From contig CP070700.1 in the NCBI GenBank assembly GCA_020349865.1, positions 3,212,443 through 3,276,442 on the forward strand: 64,000 nucleotides of DNA, in the 5' to 3' direction. The translations under genes were made by a program, and so were the position numbers. Below the pieces are notes generated by a model. That model saw nothing but the letters and a program-made list of their open reading frames with translations, ran no database searches and had not been told where the DNA came from. This DNA is from Desulfobacteraceae bacterium. GTDB lineage: Bacteria; Desulfobacterota; DSM-4660; Desulfatiglandales; Desulfatiglandaceae. The stretch's first letter is position 1; each line of letters begins with the position of its first letter. Positions 36,317 to 45,971 of this stretch are shown in pieces.

Positions 36317-37453
36317 CTAAAGCATATAATTTTTTGCGGATCTGTGATTGGGAGAAAGTGTCAGGGGGTACCTTCCGTATCTGTGGGTTGCGTCAACCCA
36401 GGCTTTAAAATTCTCGTTTGAAGTAGTGGGCAATACCTGACAGCACGGCGCCATAACCACACCAAGACCATCACCGATTTTACTTAACATATCTTCCACA
36501 TCGGCCCATATCTTTTCTGCCGGATGACTTTGAATTTTGTAGCAATCATAGCTAATACATGCCGGTATTCCAAATTTGTCCACCACGTTTTCCTTAATCC
36601 ATTCTGGGGGGTGCGTGTTATCCAGATGCAGGCCTTCCACACCAGTTTCCTTAACTATCCTTTTCAAATACCTGCTGCCTTCCGGAGTTCTCATATTACC
36701 GTGGGTGTGCAACCAGACCCCTTGGTTAAATTCTTTTCTTATCCTCTGGGCTAATTCGTAAAGATAAGGGAGACTGTAACGCTCTGCCATCTTTGGACTA
36801 ATCATCAGAATTCCCAGGGTATCGGCGACAACAGTGACACTGTTGGCCCCGGCCTCATATTGTGCTCGGACCCAGTCCATGTTCCAGTCCCCAGCAACCC
36901 TGCACATCTCAGTAACCCATTCGGGCTCACTGATCATGTCCTCAAGGAAAGCTTCGTGCGGCCGGAAAAGTAACATAGCCGATGTTGCAGCCAGATAGCA
37001 TGACGCCACAAGCGGGGTCGAATCCCCAACGGCTTTAGACACATTTTTGATCGCTTTAAGTGCACCTTCCATACGAGGATCCGCTGATCTGATGTCGTAG
37101 TTTGCCAACTTCCTCTGAACCTTGGGCCAGTCCCATTTGGTCTTGACCGGTTTAGCTTTGGTGACGCCCACGCTTTCGCCGAATTTGATCGGAACATTAA
37201 TGCCACCACCCCATGCTGGAACACCGAACGCGCTGTCCGTATAACATGGAATCGCTATGTCATAGCCAATATGCTCAATATTCCACAGTACCGCCTCAGT
37301 GCATTTGTCAGAATCATACCAATCCTCTCCCGTAACATCAGGAAGCAGCCAGCCCATACTGTAGATCAGCTGAGACATTGGTCTCGGCCAGACCGGCATG
37401 TAGTCCGGTGCGCGCATTTTGCATACAGCATTAAATCGCTCTTTCTTGGTCAT
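36317..37453 (-). CDS. URO-D-family corrinoid methyltransferase (copy 3)
   Basis: This 378-aa member of the same subfamily as copies 1 and 4 has zinc-site residues in LHTHGNM and a C-terminal APCCQVLPTTS with two adjacent cysteines instead of one. A 13-aa tail follows the family's usual ending YGRYPL. It is 15 bp before the CobW-type gene, which may supply its metal, and 290 bp after ACR3. Its gene order suggests transcription from the sigma-54 promoter at 39.4 kb or from an unseen promoter nearer. Confidence 0.87.
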   Translation of the reverse strand: MTKKERFNAVCKMRAPDYMPVWPRPMSQLIYSMGWLLPDVTGEDWYDSDKCTEAVLWNIEHIGYDIAIPCYTDSAFGVPAWGGGINVPIKFGESVGVTKAKPVKTKWDWPKVQRKLANYDIRSADPRMEGALKAIKNVSKAVGDSTPLVASCYLAATSAMLLFRPHEAFLEDMISEPEWVTEMCRVAGDWNMDWVRAQYEAGANSVTVVADTLGILMISPKMAERYSLPYLYELAQRIRKEFNQGVWLHTHGNMRTPEGSRYLKRIVKETGVEGLHLDNTHPPEWIKENVVDKFGIPACISYDCYKIQSHPAEKIWADVEDMLSKIGDGLGVVMAPCCQVLPTTSNENFKAWVDATHRYGRYPLTLSPNHRSAKNYML

Positions 37454-37743
37454 TTTATTGAGAAGTTTTCTGTTCTTTTATGGAATATTCACTCCGAATC
37501 TTTACCAACAAATATCTAAAGATCGCTGATTTCCATTTCCTTCTCACACTATCAGAAGCATCGGAATTACACAAAATGAAATCGTCAACCTAAAGTCTTG
37601 ATATTTCAAGGCAGAGAGTGAGAACAGCCATTCTGCTGCACTCCCTTAGCGAGTGAGTACCTTCCTCAAGATGGAATCTATTTCTGACTACATGCTTTAT
37701 TAACTGCTGGCTTAGTCTGATCAGTTCGTTCTTCTGTTTTTCG

Positions 37744-38838
37744 TTATGGCTTGCAGCTTACGTGGCAAACACCCACCGGAGTCTCGACTGCATAAGGGAA
37801 GTATTTCTTTTTAAACCGGAGTGCCACGTTGACTAGACTGATCAAAACCGGAACCTCAAGCAAGGGCCCGATGACTGTAGCGAAGGCATGATTAGAATGT
37901 ATGCCAAATATGGCTACTGCCACGGCTATTGCCAACTCAAAGTCATTGCTTGCCGCAGTGAAGGAGACGGCGGTCGTTTGCCCATAGTTGGCATTGATCT
38001 TATAGGCAACGAAGAAGGTGATGAACCACATAAAGAAGAAGTATATGCCAAGAGGAATAGAGATCCGCACCACATCCAGGGGCAGTTGGATAATGTATTC
38101 CCCTTTCAAAGAAAACATGACGATAATGGTAAATAATAATGCAATGAGCGTAATGGGGCTTATTTTGGGTGCAAAAACATTCTCATACCAATCTCTACCT
38201 TTGGATTTTAGTAGGCTGAATCGCGTAATAACCCCGGCAATAAAAGGGATTCCCAAATAGATGAAAACGGTTTTGGCAGCTTCCCCCATTGAAATGCTCA
38301 CATTGATTCCATCTACAAGGCCGAGCCAGTTGAGACCAACCGTTATGAAAAGGTATATGTATATGGCGTAGAACAAAACCTGGAAAACGGCATTTAATGC
38401 AACCAGTCCCACGGCAAGCTCTCTATCCCCTTCGGCAAGTTCATTCCACACGATTACCATGGCAATGCAGCGGGCAAGCCCGACCAAAATAACGCCAATC
38501 ATGTATTCCGGATAATTCCGTAAAAAGATGATCGCGAGAACGAACATTAATACAGGACCTATTACCCAGTTCTGAAGTAAGGAGATAGTCAAAAGTTTCT
38601 TGTGCTGAAAAACCTTACCGATTTCTTCATATCTAACTTTCGCCAACGGGGGATACATCATTAATATCAATCCAACGGCGATCGGGATGGATGTTGTGCC
38701 TATCTGGAGACCTGCAATGAATTTGGTTACCGCTGGCGAATAATATCCCAACAATATTCCTGCGGCCATTGCTATAAAGATCCATAGGGTTAAGAACCGA
38801 TCTAACACTGCAAGTTTTTTTCCCGTTGCATCTACCAT
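37744..38838 (-). CDS. acr3: ACR3-family arsenite efflux permease
   Basis: This 364-aa protein has ten predicted membrane segments. The ACR3 hallmark [18 protein letters not shown] contains the essential membrane cysteine. [20 protein letters not shown] and [16 protein letters not shown] form the C-terminal signature. The C-terminus adds VCHVSCKP, two extra cysteines. I start at 38838 behind GGAGGAGG. This is the only intact ACR3 in the window (the copies at 52849 and 56799 are broken), and it sits among methyltransferase genes rather than ars genes. Confidence 0.9.
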   Translation of the reverse strand: MVDATGKKLAVLDRFLTLWIFIAMAAGILLGYYSPAVTKFIAGLQIGTTSIPIAVGLILMMYPPLAKVRYEEIGKVFQHKKLLTISLLQNWVIGPVLMFVLAIIFLRNYPEYMIGVILVGLARCIAMVIVWNELAEGDRELAVGLVALNAVFQVLFYAIYIYLFITVGLNWLGLVDGINVSISMGEAAKTVFIYLGIPFIAGVITRFSLLKSKGRDWYENVFAPKISPITLIALLFTIIVMFSLKGEYIIQLPLDVVRISIPLGIYFFFMWFITFFVAYKINANYGQTTAVSFTAASNDFELAIAVAVAIFGIHSNHAFATVIGPLLEVPVLISLVNVALRFKKKYFPYAVETPVGVCHVSCKP

Positions 38839-39168
38839 GATTTCCTCCTCCGAAAACATTTTGTTTTTGACCCAATCATTTGTTCCGTATAGTAACAGCT
38901 AGCCCAGCACCTGCAGGTCAGAAGCTTTTTCGATCTTTACCACTATCATACAAGGACATGTTCTCAGGCGACCTATTCGGCGCTCTTTCTCTTGCAACAC
39001 ACTTTCCCCATTCGGCAAGGTAAGGTTATTACCGGAAGATCTCTTTTGCACCGTGGGGCAGGCTCCCCGTTTTTTCACATCATCTGATAGTTTGTTTTGA
39101 GAACCCTTTTCTGTGCTCAACCGAATGCGCAAAAACCTTCTCTGTTTTCTTCCCTAATCTGTAATAAT
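38839..39168. other. Intergenic region upstream of ACR3
   Basis: There is no supported gene in 330 bp. It lies between the methyltransferase remnant and ACR3 on the same strand. No clear terminator or promoter is visible, so read-through from the 39.4-kb sigma-54 promoter is possible. Confidence 0.4.
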
Positions 39169-39339
39169 CTAAAGCCTTATCGGATACCTGCCGTATCTAT
39201 GCGTTACATTCACCCAGGGCCTAAAATTTGGCCCTGGTGTTTTGGGAAGCACCTGACAACTCGGGCACATAAGATCGCCACTCCCGGAACCCCCAAACTT
39301 CAGAATGAATGCGTGCACTCCTTTTCTCTCGTTTCCTTC
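39169..39339 (-). pseudogene. C-terminal remnant of a URO-D-family methyltransferase
   Basis: The minus strand encodes only the last 45-50 residues of this family: CPSCQVLPKTPGPNF, then RPWVNVTHRYGRYPIRL and a stop. Upstream of it the frame is open only to 39339, and an AAAAGGAG-like leader remains. About 320 codons are missing, as after an internal deletion that joined the original leader to the 3' end. A perfect -24/-12 promoter (39401-39417) and enhancer sites still precede it. Confidence 0.82.
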
Positions 39340-39400
39340 TTAGCGAAGTTCAACAGTATATTCCGTTGCCTCATATCACAGATCTAGCAGGTAGTAATAG

Positions 39401-39417
39401 AGCAATGCGCATGCCAT
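39401..39417 (-). promoter_or_regulatory. Sigma-54 promoter ahead of the methyltransferase remnant/ACR3 unit
   Basis: The minus strand reads ATGGCATGCGCATTGCT, with GG-N10-GC and a TTGC -12 element. It is almost the same as the 21.0-kb promoter. It points at the remnant and the ACR3, methyltransferase, CobW and TRAP genes beyond it. Confidence 0.82.
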
Positions 39418-39582
39418 ATTTTCCAAAACGGCCAGATGAAGATACACAATTTGGCCGCTTTTGGCAATTTTCTGTAACTACTTCAAATTGTTAGGCTATG
39501 GCTAAAATTGAAAATATTCTTTCGGAGATCTTATTGAGAGAAGGATTACTCGTCCTTACTCATAATAAGTGCAGGGTCTGCA

Positions 39583-39630
39583 TGAAACAAAAAGTTTCAC
39601 TATATTTTCTGCTTGAAACAGTTCGTTTAA
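39583..39630. promoter_or_regulatory. Pair of enhancer-type sites beside the sigma-54 activator gene
   Basis: TGAAACAAAAAGTTTCA (39583-39599) is a perfect palindrome with 6-bp arms. TGAAACAGTTCGTTTAA (39614-39630) has one arm mismatch. They start 31 bp apart, lie 166 bp upstream of the leftward -24/-12 promoter, and are 106 bp before the activator gene, so autoregulation is also possible. Confidence 0.8.
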
Positions 39631-39735
39631 TTGGGTAAAGAAAACGAATAGTCACATCCTTTGTATAAAGAAATGAATAGAGACTGCAGAGCTGGCCTAA
39701 CATTGAGTATGACTTTGTTTAAGGAGGGTCCCTAA

Positions 39736-41220
39736 ATGCCTCAAGATATCAAAGAACAAAAGGTGATTCCATTTTTCAGAATTCAGGGCTCAAACCTGTC
39801 GCTGCAACCCGATTCAGAGATGCCAACCGAAAAGGTTTGGCTTGAAAAAGAAAAATTGATGATGGCCATACTCGACAGCATACACGACGGTGTTTTCACC
39901 ATCGATTTCAACATGAAAGTGACACATTTTAACCGCGCTGCGGAAAGGATCACGGGGTATTCTGCTAATGAGGCGATCGGAAAACCTTGCATGGATGTAT
40001 TTTGCAGTCAGGGAGGTTCCAAAGAGGATTGTGTGGCCACTTGTCCCATGAAAAAAACCATAAAATATAAAACGCCTATAGTTAAAAAGAGAACCATCTT
40101 TAACAAAAAGGGAGAGATCCTCACTGTTTCCTCAACCACCAACCTATTGTTCGATTTGGACAATCAGCCCATAGGTGGTGTGGAAACATTCGCTGATATC
40201 ACTGTTTTGGAGAAATTGAAAGAAAAGTGGCAGGGGAAAAAGTACAACCTGGCAAATATCGTCGGAAAAAACCCTAAAATGACAGAAATCTATGATCTCA
40301 TCGAGGCCATATCTGGCACGTTGTCAAATGTCCTCATTCAAGGAGAGACTGGAACAGGCAAAGGGCTCATCGCAAGTGCCATCCATTATCGAAGCATCAA
40401 CCACAAAGGGCCTTTTGTCCACGTTAACTGTGCTGCTATGCCTGAAAACTTACTTGAAAGTGAACTCTTCGGCCATGTCAAAGGGGCGTTTACCGGAGCC
40501 ATCAGTGATCGACAGGGCAGGTGCGAAATGGCCCACAAGGGGACCCTTTTCTTGGACGAGATTGGAGAGATTAGTCCTGCCATGCAGGCAAAGTTATTAC
40601 GGGTAGTTGAAGAAAAGCAATTTGAGAAAGTAGGATCATCAGACACAACCAACGTTGATATTCGGATCATTGCGGCTACCAGTAAGAACCTGGAGCCGGA
40701 CATATTGGATCGCCAATTTCGCAGTGATCTGTTTTTCAGATTAAATATTATTCCTTGCAAAATTCCACCCTTACGGGAACGCATGGAGGATATTCCCCTC
40801 CTGGTGGAACATTTTGTCGATAAACTCAATTTTAAGATGGAAAAGGAAGTGACAGATTTAGATCCAGAAATCTTTGACATCTTCATGAGATATCCGTGGC
40901 CCGGAAACGTGAGAGAACTGGAAAGTGTAATGGAGTATGCTTTTATTCAGTGCAGAGGGAACTACTTGGAGGCCCACTTTCTTCCTCCCCGCTTCAGGTT
41001 ACTCAATACTAGAGTAACAGATGTTTCTCTCAGCACCCCAATTTCATCAGAAATGTTCCAATTATCAGAGGTTAATCCAAATACATCGATACCCACTGAA
41101 AAAAGTAGGCTCCTTGAGGCCTTGGAAAATTGCCGTTGGAACAGGGCTAAGGCAGCGGAACGGCTTAATATAAGCAGAACCACCCTGTGGCGAATGATGA
41201 GGAAATGCGGGCTTTCTTGA
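39736..41220 (+). CDS. Sigma-54-dependent activator with PAS sensor and Fis-type HTH
   Basis: This 494-aa protein has three parts. The PAS domain (about 35-160) has an inserted cysteine cluster: CMDVFCSQGGSKEDC followed by CP. The AAA+ domain carries GETGTGKG (Walker A), GAFTGAI (sigma-54 contact loop) and FLDEIGEI (Walker B). The C-terminal Fis-like HTH reads WNRAKAAERLNISRTTLWRM. The cysteine-rich PAS suggests sensing of a metal(loid), cobalamin or redox signal. It is the likely regulator of the four -24/-12 promoters in this window. AAGGAGG precedes the ATG. No -24/-12 promoter faces this gene, so its own expression is probably sigma-70 dependent. Confidence 0.9.
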   Translation: MPQDIKEQKVIPFFRIQGSNLSLQPDSEMPTEKVWLEKEKLMMAILDSIHDGVFTIDFNMKVTHFNRAAERITGYSANEAIGKPCMDVFCSQGGSKEDCVATCPMKKTIKYKTPIVKKRTIFNKKGEILTVSSTTNLLFDLDNQPIGGVETFADITVLEKLKEKWQGKKYNLANIVGKNPKMTEIYDLIEAISGTLSNVLIQGETGTGKGLIASAIHYRSINHKGPFVHVNCAAMPENLLESELFGHVKGAFTGAISDRQGRCEMAHKGTLFLDEIGEISPAMQAKLLRVVEEKQFEKVGSSDTTNVDIRIIAATSKNLEPDILDRQFRSDLFFRLNIIPCKIPPLRERMEDIPLLVEHFVDKLNFKMEKEVTDLDPEIFDIFMRYPWPGNVRELESVMEYAFIQCRGNYLEAHFLPPRFRLLNTRVTDVSLSTPISSEMFQLSEVNPNTSIPTEKSRLLEALENCRWNRAKAAERLNISRTTLWRMMRKCGLS

Positions 41221-41739
41221 AGTGCTCAACCGGATAATCGTTTCTTGCGTGAAGTTCCGCGCCCAAACGGCAAGACTTCATCCTCAAAAGAGGTAGCCCC
41301 TCTAAGATCCAAACCAGGAAAGTTTAATTACTGTCAAAAAAAACATCTCCTGGGTGACTTTTTAATTTGGCTTGAGAAAGAAAAAATCCCTATGAAGGTA
41401 AGGGCCCCTGATTAGTTTTCTGAAGTATTCTTGGCTCCCAGGCAGCTCTTCGTATGTCTTTTTCAGAAATCTGGCGTTTTCCAAAGCCCGCTTACGGAGA
41501 GGGGTAAGGGCTCTCCCTCCGGTATTAATCAGTACGATATGGGTATAGCGTTTCAGTTCCTATTCCATCGCCCATATCGCTACCTTCCGGCCCACTCGGG
41601 GTGCGCACTCTTCCTCTATGATTCCCAATTGATCCCTTTTCTCTTCAATCCAACCTGGTATCAAATAATAGGTCCCCGACCGAGCTTTTATGGCCTCACA
41701 GTAAGCAGCACATGACCCCAGAAATAAAGTGATGCAGTC
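41221..41739. other. Non-coding stretch before the IS110 remnant
   Basis: There is no supported gene. A short inverted repeat CGATATGGG...CCCATATCG lies near 41536-41579. The segment may be the decayed 5' part of the IS110-like element that follows. Confidence 0.4.
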
Positions 41740-42065
41740 GTGACATCGGGGGACAATAAGTCTCTGCTGACTGGCTTTGATCTAAGAGCTCATCGAAGCG
41801 GTAAGAAAAGCACAACTGCCGTACCGGTTATATCCAAGAAAGGAAAAGCAGATCTCCGCTATGCCTTGTATCAAGCCGTCCTTGTGGCAACAAGTTGCAA
41901 TAGACATTTCAGGGCCTACTTTCACAGGCTCTTAGAAGGGCGGCAAGGGGAGAAAGGAATCCGCTCCAAGATGCGAGTAAAACTTGCAGCAAAGCTGCTG
42001 TCATTGCCTGGACCATGATTAAGAACAAGGAGCCCTTTGATCCGAACTACCTGAAGACCAATTGA
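41740..42065 (+). mobile_element. IS110-family transposase, C-terminal remnant
   Basis: The frame from 41740 contains ISKKGKADLRYALYQAVL, then CNRHFRAYFHRLLEGRQ. This is the Transposase_20 end of IS110-type transposases. Near 42000 a frameshift moves the ending VIAWTMIKNKEPFDPNYL into another frame, with a stop at 42063-42065. The DEDD catalytic half is missing. The element is dead. It lies between the regulator and the cytochrome maturation genes. Confidence 0.75.
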
Positions 42066-42615
42066 CAAATCCGAAAGCTTCGGCGAGAGAGCCCGAGCAC
42101 CAACGTGGAGGCCATCTTAGGACCTCGGGCGGGACAATACAGGGCCTCTTGCTGAACTTCGTAGCTTGGATAAGGATGATGGGCGATTGCCTTTAAGTGG
42201 AGTATGCCTGATAAACGTAACGATTAAGCACGAAGTTCATTGGCAGCGAGAGATTCGCCGAAGGGGCATAAATGTTCCTCTTGGAACCGAAGGGGAACTA
42301 TGTCAAGAAAAAGGTAACCTGTTAACCAACTGATATTAAATGGTTAATTTTTTCCTCGACAGGGGGAATATAGGATGTCCCCTTGATTCCGTGATTCCGC
42401 GATATGGATATGCTGGTCAAACCTTTTAAGGAAAGATTTCAAATTGATGTTTCTCTCAAACCATGTTATTCACTCAGATCCTTCGACAAGCGCACCAGAT
42501 TACTACTGAAAGGCCAGCTATAGGATTGAAGATTGTCGATTGAAAAACAGCAGAAAAAAAGGAAATACAGAATCAAGGACCAAAAAAATTTTCTCAAAAG
42601 CTATAGTGTGCAGCG
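42066..42615. other. 550 bp without a supportable gene
   Basis: I see no family signature or well-placed start. It separates the IS110 remnant from resB and presumably carries the resB promoter, which I cannot locate with confidence. Confidence 0.4.
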
Positions 42616-44031
42616 GTGGTAAAATCTAGTACCGGAAAAAATCCAAACCTCATATGGGGATTATTCAGTTCAGTCAGACTGACCATTGTACTCCTTATCA
42701 TCTTGGCTATTGCCTCCATTTTGGGGACAATCATCCCCCAGCAGCAAGATGCTGTGGGTTTAGCAAAGCAGCTTGGCCCCCGACTGTTTCGGCTTTTCCA
42801 ATCCCTCGATCTCTTTGACATGTACCACTCCATTTGGTTCAGAATACTCATAGGATTTCTCGCCCTGAACCTGGCCATCTGCTCCTTAGATCGATTCCCA
42901 AACAGTTTGAAGAGATTCAGGGCTGTGCCGAAACCGGACCGGAGCAAACCCTTTGAACACCTGCCATTAGAACAGACCTTTCTGACAGAAGGGAACCTGA
43001 AAGGGACCTCTGCAACGGTTGCCCAGTTTCTGAGATCCCGGTACAGGAAGGTTCGTAACAAGGAAGCTCAGAAAATCAGCTATTTTTTCGGGGAAAAAGG
43101 TCGTTTTTCCCATTTCGGTGTCTATCTCGTCCACCTGAGTATCCTGCTTATCTTGATTGGCGCCCTTTGGGGGTCTTTTTTCGGCTTTGAGGCCTATGTC
43201 AATATCTTGGAAGGAGAGCGTGTAGATGCCGTGGCTTTGCGAAAAAAGATGGCCACGCTCAAACTGGGATTTGAGGTGGGATGCGACAAGTTCTCTGTGG
43301 ATTTCTATGAGAATGGCGCCCCCAAGGAGTACCGATCAGACCTTAGGTTCTTTATTGACGGGAAAGAGGCGAAAAAGGCAGTTCTGCTGGTAAATCATCC
43401 TGCGCAGTTCAGGGGGATAACCTTCTATCAGCAGAGTTATGGGGCTGTCCATAGGGGTAAGGTCCGTCTCTGCATATCAACCCCTGAGATCGGACCCAAA
43501 GGCGCCACCATGGAGGTTGAAGCGGACAAATTGTATGACTTGCCAGGGCGGGAGGGACAATTTAGCGTCAGAGATATCAGGGACGACATTATGGGTCTGG
43601 GACCAGCCGTACTGATCTTCGTACAACCCAAAGAGGGGAAGGAGACACATTTCTGGGTACTCCAGAATCAGGGAATGGTCAAGGGAAGACTGCCGTCACC
43701 CATGACCCATTCCGCCGAGTTTAATCCGTCGGCCTTCAATCCCTACACATTCTTCCTGGATAGGGTGGGGACCAAGTATTATACCGGGCTCCAGGTCAAC
43801 AAAGACCCGGGGGTTCCAATGGTCTGGTTAGGATGTTTCGTAATGGTATTCGGCTTTTTCATCACTTTTTTCACCTCCCACAGGAAGACTTGGGTCCGGG
43901 TATCAGGAGAAGGGGATCGAATCAGAATAAGTGTAGCAGGAACCGCTAACAAGAACCCGGTCGGCCTCAAACGGCATATGGAGAGGCTGACAAATGATCT
44001 CAGAAATAGACTTGATGAAAAAAGGAGATAA
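42616..44031 (+). CDS. resB: Cytochrome c biogenesis protein ResB/Ccs1
   Basis: This 471-aa membrane protein has the ResB layout: three N-terminal membrane helices (about 12-35, 70-90 and 155-175), a large periplasmic domain with QFRGITFYQQSYG, and a final helix near 395-415. With CcsA it forms the System II haem lyase that attaches haem to CxxCH motifs outside the membrane. A GTG start is used, without a strong Shine-Dalgarno. The gene is followed after 6 bp by ccsA. Cytochromes it would mature include the split-Soret-like protein encoded convergently at 45087-45971. Confidence 0.88.
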   Translation: MVKSSTGKNPNLIWGLFSSVRLTIVLLIILAIASILGTIIPQQQDAVGLAKQLGPRLFRLFQSLDLFDMYHSIWFRILIGFLALNLAICSLDRFPNSLKRFRAVPKPDRSKPFEHLPLEQTFLTEGNLKGTSATVAQFLRSRYRKVRNKEAQKISYFFGEKGRFSHFGVYLVHLSILLILIGALWGSFFGFEAYVNILEGERVDAVALRKKMATLKLGFEVGCDKFSVDFYENGAPKEYRSDLRFFIDGKEAKKAVLLVNHPAQFRGITFYQQSYGAVHRGKVRLCISTPEIGPKGATMEVEADKLYDLPGREGQFSVRDIRDDIMGLGPAVLIFVQPKEGKETHFWVLQNQGMVKGRLPSPMTHSAEFNPSAFNPYTFFLDRVGTKYYTGLQVNKDPGVPMVWLGCFVMVFGFFITFFTSHRKTWVRVSGEGDRIRISVAGTANKNPVGLKRHMERLTNDLRNRLDEKRR

Positions 44032-44037
44032 TAGAGT

Positions 44038-44877
44038 ATGCTGAGTTCCACCATCCTCAGCTACATAACCTTTGCCTACTTCGCCTCCTTCATGCTCTAC
44101 CTCTTTATGATGGTCATGGGTAGGGACTTCTTCGGCCGGCTTGCCACCTACGTTACCCTTGCTGGGCTCACCATCCAGACCTTTGCCATAATCCTCAGGT
44201 GGGTAGAGTCCTATCGTCTGGGTATTGGACATGCACCGCTTTCAAACCTCTACGAATCACTTATATTCTTTGTGTGGACCATTATACTCCTCTATATGAT
44301 CATAGAGCTGAGAACAAAGACCCGGACCCTTGGGGCCTTTGTGACTCCTCTGGCATTCCTTGCCTTGGCCTACGCCTCCTTCTCACCCGGCATGGAGAGC
44401 CACATCCAGCCACTGATCCCCGCACTCAAAAGCAACTGGCTCATTGCCCATGTGATTACCTGCTTCTTTGGCTACGCCGCCTTTGGTCTATCCCTGGCCT
44501 TGAGTATTATGTATCTCATCAATCGGTTGGAGAACGCCCATAGTACAAACATATTTCTAAAACTCATTCCGCGACCGGGAGTCCTCGATGAACTGAACTA
44601 TCAGATGGTGGTAATAGGCTTTCTTATGCTGACCCTCGGTATTATCACCGGGTCTGTCTGGGCACATTCGGCCTGGGGAAGCTATTGGACCTGGGACCCA
44701 AAAGAGACATGGTCTCTTATTACCTGGCTGGTATATGCCTCCGTGATCCATTCCCGTATGGTGAGGGGCTGGAAAGGAAAGAAGATATCCATCCTGTGCA
44801 TCATAGGCTTTTGTTGTGTGCTGTTCACCTACTTCGGGGTCAATTATCTGGCAGGGCTTCACAGTTATGCCAAATGA
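44038..44877 (+). CDS. ccsA: Cytochrome c biogenesis protein CcsA/ResC
   Basis: This 279-aa protein has eight membrane segments and the haem-handling tryptophan-rich motif AWGSYWTWDPKETWS at about residue 216. Histidines placed as in CcsA (HAPLSNLYES early, HVITCFFGYAAF in the middle, VIHSRM late) support haem delivery. It pairs with ResB directly upstream. Confidence 0.92.
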   Translation: MLSSTILSYITFAYFASFMLYLFMMVMGRDFFGRLATYVTLAGLTIQTFAIILRWVESYRLGIGHAPLSNLYESLIFFVWTIILLYMIIELRTKTRTLGAFVTPLAFLALAYASFSPGMESHIQPLIPALKSNWLIAHVITCFFGYAAFGLSLALSIMYLINRLENAHSTNIFLKLIPRPGVLDELNYQMVVIGFLMLTLGIITGSVWAHSAWGSYWTWDPKETWSLITWLVYASVIHSRMVRGWKGKKISILCIIGFCCVLFTYFGVNYLAGLHSYAK

Positions 44878-45086
44878 CAGGTACTGTCTGGGATGTATCT
44901 GTCTCTGCCACGAGACTTGACCTTGCTTGCAGGCGGGTGAAACCACACCCTCAAATCGATCTATTATGATGCCATCTTCGTTAAGAACTCACGAATCAAA
45001 GGTCCAGACCTGCCTCTGCCGGAGTCACAGCAGACACGTTTTCGGGCAAGCCTGAACCTTTGAACCCGTGAACGGTTACGTATTTT

Positions 45087-45971
45087 TTACTTGGCGCTTA
45101 GATAACCATTCTCCCTCTTCAAGTAATTGGGTTGTTTTGGATTACTGATAGCATCTGGGACTGGTGCACTCTTATGGGGGTTGGCGGCAGGCCACTTTTC
45201 TCCTTCGGCACCGGTGTATGCTTTCTCACTGTGGCAGGCAAAGCAGTCCGATACTCCGGACATCGGATTGTGGCAGGTAGCGCAGCCCTTCGTATAATCT
45301 GGGGGTTTGTAAGCCGTGAACTTCCCACCTGCCTCTGCATTCATGAGCTTAACGGTATATTCGACAACCCTGCCTGTCCAGAGGGCGCAACTGCGATAGT
45401 GGTCTGGAGAGCCCCATTTCTGCCCGAACCAGCCCTCCGCTTTCGCCCTCGTGCTAACACTGACATGGCAACATGGGGCTCCTGCATTCTTGGTAACCCA
45501 TTCCATCAACCGTTGAGCTATAGGAAACGCATTCCCACTTCCCTTTGTATCCCGGGTGACCTTTCCGTGGAAGCATCCAACTCCACACAGTGCCCCTGTA
45601 ACTGCTCCGCATAAGCAGCCCCAGCCTGCAACACCTCCACCAAACGCTGACGTGATGCCGGCGGGCAGAGAGTAACCGGAAGATTTGATGATGGCTTGAA
45701 GAGCTGCCTCATTGCAACACATCCCCGTGAATCCCCCGGTACCGCTCTTCAAATCCTCATACTCCGCCTTGGATAAGAAAAGATCGCTGGCCTTCTTGGC
45801 AACGGCTTGAGAATGGAGTTGTTGGTAAGGCCAAGGCGGTAAACTTGAAAGCTCCACGGCTTCGGCTTCAAATACCTTTGTTCCCACGGTACCTGCCAAA
45901 ACCCCCGCTCCAACCCCGGCTAATGTTGTTGCTACAAATTTTCTCCTCGACAAATCCTTCTTCTCCTCCAT
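45087..45971 (-). CDS. Split-Soret-like dihaem cytochrome c, Tat-exported
   Basis: This 294-aa protein has a Tat signal (DLSRRKFVATTLAGVGAG). A C_GCAxxG_C_C-type domain follows: GMCCNEAALQAIIKSSG, FGGGVAGWGCLCGAVTGALCG and later cysteines. A C-terminal part has two haem sites, CATCH and CFACH. This combination is that of split-Soret cytochromes from Desulfovibrio. Its role is uncertain, with low-potential periplasmic electron transfer or reductase activity proposed for the family. AGGAGG precedes the ATG. It faces the resB-ccsA pair that would mature it. The N-terminal domain is a distant relative of the selenoprotein at 18493. Confidence 0.85.
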   Translation of the reverse strand: MEEKKDLSRRKFVATTLAGVGAGVLAGTVGTKVFEAEAVELSSLPPWPYQQLHSQAVAKKASDLFLSKAEYEDLKSGTGGFTGMCCNEAALQAIIKSSGYSLPAGITSAFGGGVAGWGCLCGAVTGALCGVGCFHGKVTRDTKGSGNAFPIAQRLMEWVTKNAGAPCCHVSVSTRAKAEGWFGQKWGSPDHYRSCALWTGRVVEYTVKLMNAEAGGKFTAYKPPDYTKGCATCHNPMSGVSDCFACHSEKAYTGAEGEKWPAANPHKSAPVPDAISNPKQPNYLKRENGYLSAK

